Shown here: positions 16,473 through 25,042 of the stretch, one piece after another | How positions within the stretch are numbered: position 1 is the first letter of the stretch | Layout of the letters: every line of letters begins with the position of its first letter | Assembly (NCBI RefSeq): GCF_046271865.1 | Contig: NZ_CP176580.1 | Coordinates: 3,038,001-3,102,000 of the forward strand | Source: Nitrincola salilacus | Lineage (GTDB): Bacteria > Pseudomonadota > Gammaproteobacteria > Pseudomonadales > Balneatricaceae | Length of the DNA stretch: 64,000 bases | Direction of reading: 5' to 3' | Made by a program: the position numbers and the translations under genes | Notes under the pieces: model-generated | The model's input: only the letters and a program-made list of their open reading frames with translations | The model's database searches: none | What the model was told of the DNA's origin: nothing

Positions 16473-18563
16473 TCAGTACCTTTCCGGCAGATCCGGGTAA
16501 CCAAACAGATAGCCTTGAAAACAGCGGCAACCGCATCTGATCAGGAACTCTTTCTGCTCACTGCTCTCGACACCTTCTGCGATCACATTCAAGCTCATGC
16601 TTTCACCGAGAGCGATAATCGTGCGGGCGATAGTGGCATCATGCTCATCCAGCAGCACATCCCGCACAAAAGACTGGTCAATTTTCAACTGATCCAGAGG
16701 CAGGCGTTTGAGGTGATTTAACGATGAGTAGCCTGTGCCGAAGTCATCCAGAGAGAACCGGATCCCCAGGTCCCTGAGCTGTTTCATCTTGATGATACTC
16801 TCGTCCACATTGGCCAGCAGCAGGCTCTCAGTCAGCTCCATTTTCAGCAGGTGCGGATCTGCACCTGTTCTATCGATAATATCTTTAACCTCAGCCACAA
16901 AATCTGAATGGTAGATCTGCTTTGCGCTGACATTGACGGCAATACTGTGCTCACGCCGTTGCTCATCCTGCGACCAGGCTACCAACTGCCTGCAGGCAGA
17001 CTCGATCACCCACAAACCCAGTGGAATGATCAAACCCGTTTCCTCCGCCAAGGGAATAAACTCTGATGGCGACACGAAACCTCGCAGCGGATGCTGCCAG
17101 CGAAGCAGTGCTTCAAATGCTTTTATCTGCTCTTTAACATTAACCTGCGGCTGATAGTAGACAACAAACTGCTCCTGCTGGATGCCCTGGCGTATATCCA
17201 TCTCCAGAGTCGAACGCTTCAGTGCTGCCGACTGCATCTCCGGATCAAAGAAGCAGTAACCGTTACGCCCTGTACTCTTGGCTTTATACATTGCCAGATC
17301 GGCCTGAATCAGCAGGTCATCAATACTCTCCCGGTGCCCGACGAAAAGTGTCGCACCGATGCTGGGCGTGGTGTGAAAATGCTCTTCATTCAGGAGGAAT
17401 GGCTCTTTGAATTTATCAATAATGGAGTTAACGACCAGCTTTGTCCTTTCTGCTGCACTGATTGGGTCACTGGATAGTTCCACCAGCATGATGACAAACT
17501 CATCCCCCCCCAACCGTGCAACGGTATCACTCTGCCTGATACAGCCTGAAAGGCTGTCAGCTACCTGCTTCAAGAGTTGATCGCCACAGGAGTGGCCGAG
17601 TGTATCGTTGAGTGTCTTGAAGTGATCCAGATCGATAAACAGCAAGGCACCATAAAGCGCATTGCGTGCACCCACAGACATCGCCTGCCTCAGTCGATCC
17701 ATCAGCAACCTGCGATTGGGCAGACCTGTCAGTGGGTCATAGAGTGCAAGCTGACGAATTGCCTCTTCTGATGCCTTCTGCTCAGACAGATCGTTCATTG
17801 TGGCAATATAGTGACTGATCGACCCCGCCTCATCACGTATTGCGGTAACCGTCAGCCATTTTGGAAACATCTCACCATTCTTGCGACGACTCCAGACTTC
17901 ACCCTCCCATATATGATTCTGATACAGACAGTCCCACATGTCTGTCCAGAATTCCGCAGGATGGTGATCAGAACGCAGCAGACTGGCTGGGTTGCCGATA
18001 GCCTCTCGCTCGGTGTAACCGGTGATACGGGTAAAGGCGTGATTGACCTTGAGAATGCGAGTACGAGCATCGGTGACCACCATCCCGATAGGTGCCTCGA
18101 ATGCATAGGATGCAATGCGCAGGTCCGTCTCGATCTGTTTGCGTGCGCTGATATCTCTGAGGATGCCACAGTAGTGAATCTGATCACCCACTGTGAATTC
18201 GAACACAGCCAGATCCATTGGAAATACTGTTCCATCAGCCCGCTGCCCCCTGACCTCGCGCTGCCCCTTGCCTATGATGCTGGCCTGACCAGTATGCTGG
18301 TACTGACGAATGTACTCATCATGATGGGAACGAAAGGGTTGAGGCATCAGCAGGCTGACATTAGCGCCGAGCAGTTGCACTGAGGTGTAGCCGAAAATCT
18401 GCTCCACTGCCCGATTGACTGAATGAATGATACCCTGCCCATCAATGGTGATGACGCCATCCAGAAAGTGACTCAGAATCTCCTGATTGAACATCTCATT
18501 CAGATCGGATGCTGTGTCAGGTATTACACTGCTTGTCAGTTGCTCTCGCATGGTGTTCAGCAT
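16473..18563 (-). CDS. PAS-PAS-GGDEF-EAL cyclic di-GMP protein
   Basis: A 696-residue cytoplasmic protein. It has two PAS domains (about 30-145 and 150-265), a diguanylate cyclase domain with an intact active site (ARLGGDEFVIML) and an RxxD inhibitory site five residues before it (RQSD), and an EAL phosphodiesterase domain with intact motifs (FEALLRWQHP, ELTESLL, DDFGTGYSSL, IAEGVES). Both catalytic functions look possible, so the balance is probably set by the PAS inputs. No membrane helices. Start 18563 or the in-frame ATG at 18551 are both possible. Confidence 0.93.
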   Translation of the reverse strand: MLNTMREQLTSSVIPDTASDLNEMFNQEILSHFLDGVITIDGQGIIHSVNRAVEQIFGYTSVQLLGANVSLLMPQPFRSHHDEYIRQYQHTGQASIIGKGQREVRGQRADGTVFPMDLAVFEFTVGDQIHYCGILRDISARKQIETDLRIASYAFEAPIGMVVTDARTRILKVNHAFTRITGYTEREAIGNPASLLRSDHHPAEFWTDMWDCLYQNHIWEGEVWSRRKNGEMFPKWLTVTAIRDEAGSISHYIATMNDLSEQKASEEAIRQLALYDPLTGLPNRRLLMDRLRQAMSVGARNALYGALLFIDLDHFKTLNDTLGHSCGDQLLKQVADSLSGCIRQSDTVARLGGDEFVIMLVELSSDPISAAERTKLVVNSIIDKFKEPFLLNEEHFHTTPSIGATLFVGHRESIDDLLIQADLAMYKAKSTGRNGYCFFDPEMQSAALKRSTLEMDIRQGIQQEQFVVYYQPQVNVKEQIKAFEALLRWQHPLRGFVSPSEFIPLAEETGLIIPLGLWVIESACRQLVAWSQDEQRREHSIAVNVSAKQIYHSDFVAEVKDIIDRTGADPHLLKMELTESLLLANVDESIIKMKQLRDLGIRFSLDDFGTGYSSLNHLKRLPLDQLKIDQSFVRDVLLDEHDATIARTIIALGESMSLNVIAEGVESSEQKEFLIRCGCRCFQGYLFGYPDLPERY

Positions 18564-18696
18564 CCTTTCCCGTTGCCCGTTTGTTCAGTAGCCCAATAAC
18601 CACAACAACATAACATGTATTAACATGAAAATTTTCTAATTTAAATGGATGCGCAATGGATACTTGATCTGGATCAGGGGAAGGAAAAAAGACAGC

Positions 18697-18726
18697 AAAA
18701 TGCCCACATCAGAGGTGACATGGGCA
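18697..18726 (-). terminator. Possible terminator of the MBL hydrolase gene
   Basis: TGCCCA (18701-18706) pairs with TGGGCA (18721-18726) with a partly paired interior. On the minus strand a short U run (A run 18697-18700) follows. It lies 26 bp past the stop at 18753. Confidence 0.45.
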
Positions 18727-18752
18727 AGGTGAGTAGTGGTATCAAATTCTGT

Positions 18753-19613
18753 TCAGAGCTGATTCAGCGGAATTTTCAGATAGGCGGTACCATTGTCTTC
18801 AGCCGGTGGAAACTGCCCGGCACGGATATTGATCTGCACAGACGGCAGTATCAGCACCGGCATTTCCAGCGTGGCATCGCGCGCTTCTCGCAAGGCCACA
18901 AATTCGTCCTCGGTCACACCATCATGTACATGAATGTTATACGCTCGCTGTTCAGCGATAGTGCTCAAATGGCTCACCGGGCGCTCATCAGGTGGATAGT
19001 CATGACACATATAGAGCGCGGTATGGTCCGGCAGAGTGAGCAGCTTTTTGATCGACCGATAGAGTGTCCGTGCATCACCTCCCGGAAAATCACAACGCGC
19101 AGTCCCGACATCCGGCAGGAACAGGGTATCGCCGACAAACAGATGCTCTCCTATCTGATAGGCCATATCCGCCGGCGTGTGGCCGGGCACATTAATGGCA
19201 GTCGCCTCCAGATCTCCGAAACGGAAGGTTTCCCCATCCTTGAACAGGTGATCGAACTGTGAGCCATCCAGAGCAAACTCAGGTTCCAGGTTAAACAGCT
19301 TCTTGAATGCTCCCTGCACCTGGGTGATGCGCTCACCTATCGCGATCTTGCCCCCGACTTGCTTGCGCAGATATGGCGCTGCAGACAGATGATCAGCATG
19401 AGCATGAGTCTCCAGTATCCATTCAACGTTCAGTTCATGTTCCTTGATAAAGCTGACAACCTTATCAGCCGAGTGTGTCGTGGTGCGCCCCGACTTGGGA
19501 TCGTAGTCGAGCACTGAGTCTATGATGGCTGCGATGGACCCCTGCCCCTGATGGACCACATAGGTAAAGGTCGAGGTGGCTTGATCGAAAAAAGGCTGGA
19601 TCTCGATTTGCAT
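18753..19613 (-). CDS. MBL-fold hydrolase, persulfide dioxygenase/Blh-like
   Basis: A 286-residue metallo-beta-lactamase-fold enzyme. The metal motif THAHADH, the downstream VPGHT and the GTARCDFPGGDA segment are those of the ETHE1/Blh group, whose members oxidise or hydrolyse glutathione persulfide. It has no rhodanese domain. The start is taken at 19613 (MQIEIQ) with GGGAG upstream. It diverges from an ArsR gene of the BigR/SqrR type and from YeeE/YedE genes, the same neighbourhood as the bigR operons of plant-associated bacteria. A role in removing sulfide-derived persulfide is therefore likely. Confidence 0.85.
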   Translation of the reverse strand: MQIEIQPFFDQATSTFTYVVHQGQGSIAAIIDSVLDYDPKSGRTTTHSADKVVSFIKEHELNVEWILETHAHADHLSAAPYLRKQVGGKIAIGERITQVQGAFKKLFNLEPEFALDGSQFDHLFKDGETFRFGDLEATAINVPGHTPADMAYQIGEHLFVGDTLFLPDVGTARCDFPGGDARTLYRSIKKLLTLPDHTALYMCHDYPPDERPVSHLSTIAEQRAYNIHVHDGVTEDEFVALREARDATLEMPVLILPSVQINIRAGQFPPAEDNGTAYLKIPLNQL

Positions 19614-19647
19614 GATGAACAATCTCCCGAAATAACACTTGCACACA

Positions 19648-19672
19648 CTATATTTTTATATATATTATTAGT
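19648..19672. promoter_or_regulatory. AT-rich divergent operator/promoter region of the persulfide module
   Basis: The 103-bp gap between the two divergent starts is strongly AT-rich and has an imperfect dyad bounded by ACTA (19648-19651) and TAGT (19669-19672) around a TATATATA core. BigR-type repressors are known to bind AT-rich dyads in divergent promoters. The exact operator is a guess. Confidence 0.4.
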
Positions 19673-19716
19673 CAATAAATTATTTTATTCTAATTTTTGG
19701 ATCTTGAGGTGATTCT

Positions 19717-20046
19717 TTGAATATGACCCAATCACCACCCAGAATCGAACAGATGCGCGATGCTGCCGACAAGGCACACCTCCTGCTTAAAACCCTGGCC
19801 AACCGGGATCGGCTGTTGTTGCTATGCCAGATTGCCGAGCAGGAGCGCAACGTTGGTGAATTGGAAGAGGAACTGGGCATCACGCAACCCACCCTTTCCC
19901 AGCAACTGGCTGTTTTGCGCCGAGAAGGGATGGTGGCAACTCGTCGCAATGGTAAGCAGATTTACTACAGTATAGCCAACCCCAAAGCCTTGGCCGTTCT
20001 GGAAACACTTTATCAACTATTCTGTTATGAAGAGGAATCAGTATGA
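19717..20046 (+). CDS. ArsR-family repressor, BigR/SqrR-like persulfide sensor
   Basis: A 109-residue winged-helix regulator. Two cysteines are placed 66 residues apart (C37 in LLLLCQIAE and C103 in LFCYEEES). That is the spacing of the disulfide/tetrasulfide pair of SqrR (C41/C107) and BigR, and it is unlike metal-sensing ArsR proteins. It should leave DNA when sulfide or persulfide accumulates. The HTH is near ELGITQPTLSQQLAVLRREG. Start is TTG at 19717 (7 nt after GAGG) or ATG at 19723. It overlaps the YeeE-like gene by 4 bp. Confidence 0.88.
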   Translation: MNMTQSPPRIEQMRDAADKAHLLLKTLANRDRLLLLCQIAEQERNVGELEEELGITQPTLSQQLAVLRREGMVATRRNGKQIYYSIANPKALAVLETLYQLFCYEEESV

Positions 20047-20477
20047 GTATCGACTGGAGCCAGTTTACGCCCTGGAGTTCGTTAACCGGGGGTATTCTGA
20101 TCGGCATTTCTGTCAGCGTTTTGTTGCTCTGGAACGGTCGTATTGCAGGCATCAGTGGTGTGGTAGGCAGCATCTTGTCAAAAAACAGGAGTGAACTGGC
20201 CGAACGCATCGCATTTATTGGCGGTCTGGTTATTGCGCCGATGCTGATCTGGGTGATGATCGAGCGCCCGACTGTTCAGATTGAGAGTGGTGTGCCGGCA
20301 ATCATTCTGGCTGGCCTGCTGGTTGGTTTCGGTTCCCGACTGGGCTCTGGCTGCACCAGCGGACATGGTGTATGTGGTCTTGCCCGATTGTCTGTTCGCT
20401 CACTGGCAGCCACCCTGACGTTCATGGCGGCAGGCTTCATTACTGTTTATGTATTGCGCCATCTGTTGGGAGCTTGA
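20043..20477 (+). CDS. YeeE/YedE-family sulfur transporter, first half
   Basis: A 144-residue membrane protein with about four helices. The signature GFGSRLGSGCTSGHGVCGLAR places conserved cysteines in the substrate path, as in YeeE-type thiosulfate/sulfur-compound importers. It is half the length of full YeeE. The next gene supplies the other half, as is usual for the pairs found with BigR-type regulators. Its start overlaps the regulator stop. Confidence 0.88.
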   Translation: MSIDWSQFTPWSSLTGGILIGISVSVLLLWNGRIAGISGVVGSILSKNRSELAERIAFIGGLVIAPMLIWVMIERPTVQIESGVPAIILAGLLVGFGSRLGSGCTSGHGVCGLARLSVRSLAATLTFMAAGFITVYVLRHLLGA

Positions 20478-20479
20478 TC

Positions 20480-20902
20480 ATGCGTATTCTTATTGCACTG
20501 TGCAGCGGTCTGATCTTCGGGTTTGGTTTGATCCTCTCCGGCATGTCCAACCCGGTCAAGGTACTGGGCTTTCTGGATCTGGCCGGTCAGTGGGACCCAT
20601 CACTGGCATTGGTCATGGTTGGCGCCATCGCCACTGCCATAATCCCTTTCCAGTGGGTGATGAAGCGTCAGCGTACACTGCTTGAAACAACACCACAGCT
20701 GCCAACCTCTAAGCAGATCGATAAACGCCTGCTGATCGGCAGCCTGATTTTCGGAACGGGATGGGGCATTGCAGGTTTCTGCCCGGGCCCGGCTCTGGTC
20801 GCAGCAGGTGCAGGTATGCCGCTGGCCATGCTGTTTGTCGTCGCAATGCTGGCGGGAATGGGACTTTTCACCCTGATGGATAAAGGGCTTAAACACGCAT
20901 GA
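20480..20902 (+). CDS. YeeE/YedE-like sulfur transporter, second half (DUF6691 type)
   Basis: A 140-residue membrane protein starting MRILIALCSGLIFGFGLILS, 2 bp after the previous gene. The motifs LSGMSNPVKVLGFLDL and GWGIAGFCPGPALVAAG match the second member of the paired YeeE/YedE transporters. With the preceding protein it probably forms one pore for a sulfur species. An in-frame upstream ATG at 20372 lies within the previous gene and is rejected. It overlaps the SulP gene by 4 bp. Confidence 0.87.
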   Translation: MRILIALCSGLIFGFGLILSGMSNPVKVLGFLDLAGQWDPSLALVMVGAIATAIIPFQWVMKRQRTLLETTPQLPTSKQIDKRLLIGSLIFGTGWGIAGFCPGPALVAAGAGMPLAMLFVVAMLAGMGLFTLMDKGLKHA

Positions 20903-22620
20903 AACGGGCACTGCTTCCCTGGCTTCAGAACTATCGGCAATCGCTCCTCGGCGGTGACCTGAGTGCGGGTCTGATCGTCAGTGTCATGCTGGTACCCCAG
21001 GCCATCGCCTATGCCTATCTGGCTGGTCTGCCCGTTGAGATGGGACTCTATGCCAGCCTGTTGCCTTTACTGGGATATGCACTGTTCGGCAGCAGTATGA
21101 CGCTGTCCGTTGGCCCCGTCGCCATTACCGCACTGATGACCCTTGAGCTGCTATCGCCTTTTGCCGAGGCAGGCTCTGCCGAGTATATCCAGTTGGCCAT
21201 CTGGCTGGCTGTGATCTCTGGAGTCATGTTGTTTGTTTTCGGCCTGTTAAGGCTGGGGTTTCTGGCTAATTTTCTCAGCCACCCTGTCATCAGTGGTTTT
21301 ATCTCCGGTGCTGCTGTGCTGATTCTGTTCAGCCAGATTCGCCACCTGTTCGGGCTGGGCTCGGAGGCCACTTCTATCGGCGGTTTGCTCACTCACCTTT
21401 CTGAAAGCAACCCTGTCGTCATTGGGATGAGCCTGGCTTCGCTGATATGGATGATCTATGCGCGTATCCGAATGTCGGATCACCTCAAGGCGGCAGGTAT
21501 CGGTGTTGGCACTGCCGGGGTGCTGTCAAAAATGGCTCCCATGCTGGCTGTCATTGCTGCGATAGGCTTCACCTGGTGGCTGGATCTGAGCAATCAACAT
21601 AATGTACCGGTTGTCGGCCATCTGCCATCAGGGTTGCCAGCGTTGGTCTGGTCGACACCTCAACTGGAGCAGTTGAAGCTTCTGCTGATACCCGCTTTGC
21701 TGATCAGTCTGGTGGGGTTTGTCGAGAGCGTGTCTGTCGCGCAGTCCCTTGGGCGGCGCAAGCGTGAAAGCATCAGCCCCAATCGTGAGCTGCTGGGCCT
21801 GGGCGCTGCCAACATCGCCAGCGGTATTTCAGGTGGCCTTGCTGTCTGCGGCGGTTTTTCGCGCTCGGCTGTCAATCAGGCAGCAGGTGCCAATACCCCC
21901 CTGGCTGGTATCGTATCCGCCGCCATCATTGCGTTAATGCTGGTCAGCATTGCCGACATGTTTGCCTTTATGCCGCTCGCACTGCTGGCTGTCACCATCA
22001 TCGTCGCGGTGACTCCCCTGATCGATATTTCCAGCCTGAAAAATGCCTGGCGTTATGACCGCGCCGATGGCATCACACTGCTGGCAACTGCCATTGCCGT
22101 CATATGGCTGGGCGTGGAGGGCGGTATTCTGATTGGCTTGTGCCTTTCCATCGCTACCCAGCTCTGGCGAGGCAGTAAACCCCATGTTGCCGTGGTCGGG
22201 CGTATCCCGCACAGCGAACATTTTCGCAATATCAGCCGTTACGATGTCGAAACAATCTCTGGACTGGTCGCCATCCGCATTGATGAAAACATCTTCTTTG
22301 CCAACACCAAAGCGATAGAGCAGGCGATCAATCGGGCCTTGAGCGCTCAGCCGGACACCCATGCACTGCTGTTAATTCTGTCGGCTGTGAATCAGATAGA
22401 CAGTACAGGGCTGGAGATGCTCAGCGAACTGGCCGAAGGGCTGGAAGAAAAAGGAATAGCGATCCATCTGGCCGAGGTCAAGGGACCCTTGATGGATAAG
22501 CTGAAAGACACCCATTGGTACAAGGATCAGGTATCTGCTGTTTTTCTGAGTACACATGATGCATTCAATACTATCGGCGCTCTTGAAGAGGACGCCCACA
22601 CCACTGGAGAGACAAAATGA
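20899..22620 (+). CDS. SulP-family anion transporter with STAS domain
   Basis: A 573-residue secondary transporter. The membrane part (about 1-420) contains the SulP signature near VPQAIAYAYLAGLPVEMGLY and a run of more than ten helices. The C-terminal STAS domain (about 440-555) has the anti-anti-sigma-like core LILSAVNQIDSTGLEMLSEL. SulP proteins carry sulfate, bicarbonate or related anions. Being co-transcribed with the persulfide genes, it may export sulfite or sulfate or import sulfate. Start and stop overlap neighbours, so it is part of the same operon. Confidence 0.92.
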   Translation: MKRALLPWLQNYRQSLLGGDLSAGLIVSVMLVPQAIAYAYLAGLPVEMGLYASLLPLLGYALFGSSMTLSVGPVAITALMTLELLSPFAEAGSAEYIQLAIWLAVISGVMLFVFGLLRLGFLANFLSHPVISGFISGAAVLILFSQIRHLFGLGSEATSIGGLLTHLSESNPVVIGMSLASLIWMIYARIRMSDHLKAAGIGVGTAGVLSKMAPMLAVIAAIGFTWWLDLSNQHNVPVVGHLPSGLPALVWSTPQLEQLKLLLIPALLISLVGFVESVSVAQSLGRRKRESISPNRELLGLGAANIASGISGGLAVCGGFSRSAVNQAAGANTPLAGIVSAAIIALMLVSIADMFAFMPLALLAVTIIVAVTPLIDISSLKNAWRYDRADGITLLATAIAVIWLGVEGGILIGLCLSIATQLWRGSKPHVAVVGRIPHSEHFRNISRYDVETISGLVAIRIDENIFFANTKAIEQAINRALSAQPDTHALLLILSAVNQIDSTGLEMLSELAEGLEEKGIAIHLAEVKGPLMDKLKDTHWYKDQVSAVFLSTHDAFNTIGALEEDAHTTGETK

Positions 22621-22814
22621 AAACCAATGTTGGAACAGTTGATCGAGTATTACGCATTGTAGCCGGTCTTGTGCTGATTCTGCTGGCTGTCACCGGCACC
22701 ATCGGTATCTGGGGGTGGATCGGCATTCTGCCGCTGGCAACCGGAGTGTTCCGCTTCTGCCCTGCTTACCCTTTACTGGGTATCAATACCTGCTCAATTA
22801 ACAGAAAAGACTGA
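22617..22814 (+). CDS. DUF2892 small inner-membrane protein (YgaP transmembrane type)
   Basis: A 65-residue protein with two helices (RIVAGLVLILLAVTGTIG and WGWIGILPLATGVFRF), then CPAYPLLGINTC. This matches DUF2892, the membrane part of the YgaP rhodanese. No rhodanese domain is attached here. It ends the persulfide operon (ATGA overlap with SulP). Its two cysteines could carry persulfide, which is inference. Confidence 0.85.
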   Translation: MKTNVGTVDRVLRIVAGLVLILLAVTGTIGIWGWIGILPLATGVFRFCPAYPLLGINTCSINRKD

Positions 22815-22920
22815 TCTATCTCAATAAACCCTTATTCTTACATGGTTTTCAGGGCTAAAGCGTCTATGCTTAGATGATATGCGCTTTACGCATAAGCATC
22901 TGAATGTCATGGAGATGAAA

Positions 22921-24348
22921 ATGGGCTTACTACGACTTCCAGCGATTCTGGCTGGTTTGATTCTGGCCCTGCTGCTGATCTGGTTCAGCCAGGGCACAGG
23001 ATTGATCCATAATGACCCGGATCGAAACATCTGGATTCCCACCGAACTGACCATGCCACTGAGCGTACAGGTCAGCCACAATGACGAAACCATCTTCTTC
23101 CGCTATCGCTGGGCATCCGACAAGCCACACGTCTATCACGATATGCTGCGCTATGAAGATGGTCAGTGGATCAGACATGGGGCTTCCGTCGTCGGGCCTG
23201 ATCCCGATGGTACCTATGAAGATCGTGTCACCATGCTGGTGGATGATGGCAGCGTACCTGAGTTTGGACGCTATGGTGGCTATATCACCGTTGGTTCAAA
23301 CATGCGCTTCTTTACCAATATGGCTGATAAAGCGGAAGTAGCTGCACATCCGCACATCGGTCAATTGGGAACAGATGAAGTGCAGAAGCACCTGCCCGAT
23401 ACCCGCCGTGATATCAGTGACTGGCGTACTGTTGTCAGTGCTGATGAGCTGCGTGAACAGCGTGAGGCAGGTTATTTCCTGGATCTGTGGCACTGGCGCG
23501 CAGGCCGCTCTAACCCCATAGGGGTATCAGATGATCAGTTCGTTGCCGAGCATCGTTTTGGTGATGAGGGTCGCGGGCCTTTCTCGACCAACTGGGATGG
23601 CGATGCGAAACAGCCTCTGTTCATGATTGACCCTGCCAAAGCGGGTGCCGACCGCCTGCAATGGAGCGATGTGACGTCCGGTCAGGTGGATTTTGATTCT
23701 GTTTACTATATCTCTGAAGAGATTGCGATGCCTTTCGATCCAGATGCCAACTGGCAGAACGGAGATGTAATCCCACGCCGACTGTTGCGCGAGCCCTCCA
23801 GTTCTCGTGGTGATATTGGCGTACAGGGTAAAGGGCGTTGGTCACAGGGTATCTGGGATGTCACGCTGAGCCGTGCACTGGATACGGGCAACCCACTGGA
23901 TGACAAGCAGTTCAAAGCTCAGGGTATCTATGATATCGCCTTTGCTGTGCATCGCGATGCCACCGGTAGCCGCTGGCACTACGTATCTCACCCCTTTACG
24001 CTGGGCCTGGGTCGAGAATCGGATATCCAATCACATCTCTTTTCTGGTGATGAACCTGTCTGGCATGAGGATCGATGGTTTGATGTGACTCTCTTCTATC
24101 CCGGTCAGGTGGACTGGCCGACGCTGCTGAGCAAGGCGCATGCAGGAGCACCGGATATCGCCGAGGGTAAGCCCGTCAAACCTCGCCACAGTGAGGAGCA
24201 GCTCGCGGTCTATGGCGTCGAGATGGAGTTCAATCAGGAGATCATCCGGCAGTGGTATCTGACGCTGTTTGCCGGTATTGCTCTGATATTGCTGGCAGGT
24301 ATCGGTCTGTTCAGGCAGTTCACCCCGGCACAAGGAGATAAGTCATGA
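22921..24348 (+). CDS. Ethylbenzene-dehydrogenase-related, membrane-anchored haem-domain protein
   Basis: About 475 residues. An N-terminal helix (LPAILAGLILALLLIWFS) and a C-terminal helix (LTLFAGIALILLAGIGLF) bracket a large periplasmic domain. Its segments (PLSVQVSHNDETIFFRYRW, DLWHWRAGRSNPIG, GIYDIAFAVHRDATGSRWHY) resemble the EB_dh/gamma-subunit domain that binds haem b in ethylbenzene and DMSO-type enzymes. No molybdopterin partner lies next to it, which is unusual. Start 22921 is chosen because GGAG lies 6 nt upstream; in-frame ATGs at 22909 and 22915 are weaker. It is coupled to the following membrane gene by an ATGA overlap. Confidence 0.75.
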   Translation: MGLLRLPAILAGLILALLLIWFSQGTGLIHNDPDRNIWIPTELTMPLSVQVSHNDETIFFRYRWASDKPHVYHDMLRYEDGQWIRHGASVVGPDPDGTYEDRVTMLVDDGSVPEFGRYGGYITVGSNMRFFTNMADKAEVAAHPHIGQLGTDEVQKHLPDTRRDISDWRTVVSADELREQREAGYFLDLWHWRAGRSNPIGVSDDQFVAEHRFGDEGRGPFSTNWDGDAKQPLFMIDPAKAGADRLQWSDVTSGQVDFDSVYYISEEIAMPFDPDANWQNGDVIPRRLLREPSSSRGDIGVQGKGRWSQGIWDVTLSRALDTGNPLDDKQFKAQGIYDIAFAVHRDATGSRWHYVSHPFTLGLGRESDIQSHLFSGDEPVWHEDRWFDVTLFYPGQVDWPTLLSKAHAGAPDIAEGKPVKPRHSEEQLAVYGVEMEFNQEIIRQWYLTLFAGIALILLAGIGLFRQFTPAQGDKS

Positions 24349-24890
24349 CTGGTCTGCACCATATGCTCGTTCATTTCCCACTGGCTTTCTGGGCGCTGGC
24401 GACTCTGCTGACCCTGGTTGCATCACTCAGCAGCGGATACTGGGCTGAATTAAGCCGAAAAGCATTACTGCCCTTGCTGATCCTGAGCCTGCTGGGTGCA
24501 GCAGCGGCAATTGTCAGCGGTCTGCTGGTCTGGCCGATAGAAGCCAACACCCATAGCCCGATGACCCGTAACCATATTCTGATCTCCTACTGGTCAGTCG
24601 CCATCTATACCCTGCTGACCATACTCATCTGGCGTGGCGGCTCCAGCGCCTTCAGTGGCTGCAAGCGTTGGGTACTGGTTATATTGGCACTGATCGGATC
24701 AGTGCTGTTTGCAATCAGCGGCACACTCGGTGGGCACCTCGCCGGTGCACCAACACTCGTCTCGACCTTATTGGGACTCCTGGGTTGGAATGTCTACTCA
24801 ACGCTCTACGTTCCGGACTGGACTCTGATAGCCGTTATCCTGATCGGGATCGGCTGCCTGCTGGTGGGCTGGAAAACGAAACAGCAATAA
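24345..24890 (+). CDS. DUF2231-like four-helix membrane protein
   Basis: A 181-residue integral membrane protein. The start MTGLHHMLVHFPLAFW is the motif of DUF2231 proteins, where conserved histidines may bind haem. About five helices are visible. It overlaps the EB_dh-like gene by 4 bp, and the pair probably works as a unit: a periplasmic haem domain feeding a membrane cytochrome-like partner. The function is unknown. Confidence 0.7.
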   Translation: MTGLHHMLVHFPLAFWALATLLTLVASLSSGYWAELSRKALLPLLILSLLGAAAAIVSGLLVWPIEANTHSPMTRNHILISYWSVAIYTLLTILIWRGGSSAFSGCKRWVLVILALIGSVLFAISGTLGGHLAGAPTLVSTLLGLLGWNVYSTLYVPDWTLIAVILIGIGCLLVGWKTKQQ

Positions 24891-24898
24891 TTACTCCA

Positions 24899-24932
24899 TT
24901 GCCCGACTGTCGGTTGATACAGCCGGGCAATT
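24899..24932 (+). terminator. Terminator-like hairpin after the DUF2231-like gene
   Basis: TTGCCCGACTGT (24899-24910) pairs with ACAGCCGGGCAA (24919-24930) through 12 positions with one G-T pair and an 8-nt loop. Only two T follow, so termination strength is uncertain. Confidence 0.6.
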
Positions 24933-25042
24933 AAACACATTAAGATAGTTTTCAGTCGCATCCTGTATTGACCCCCCAGTGGTTTCCCTTATACTCAACT
25001 TTATCTTCACCCGATAATTCCATAAAAAACAACGGGAGCACC

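Noticed and set aside
20372..20479. N-terminal extension of the second YeeE-like gene
   Set aside because: It would overlap the first half gene by over 100 bp with unrelated residues; ATG 20480 matches the family.
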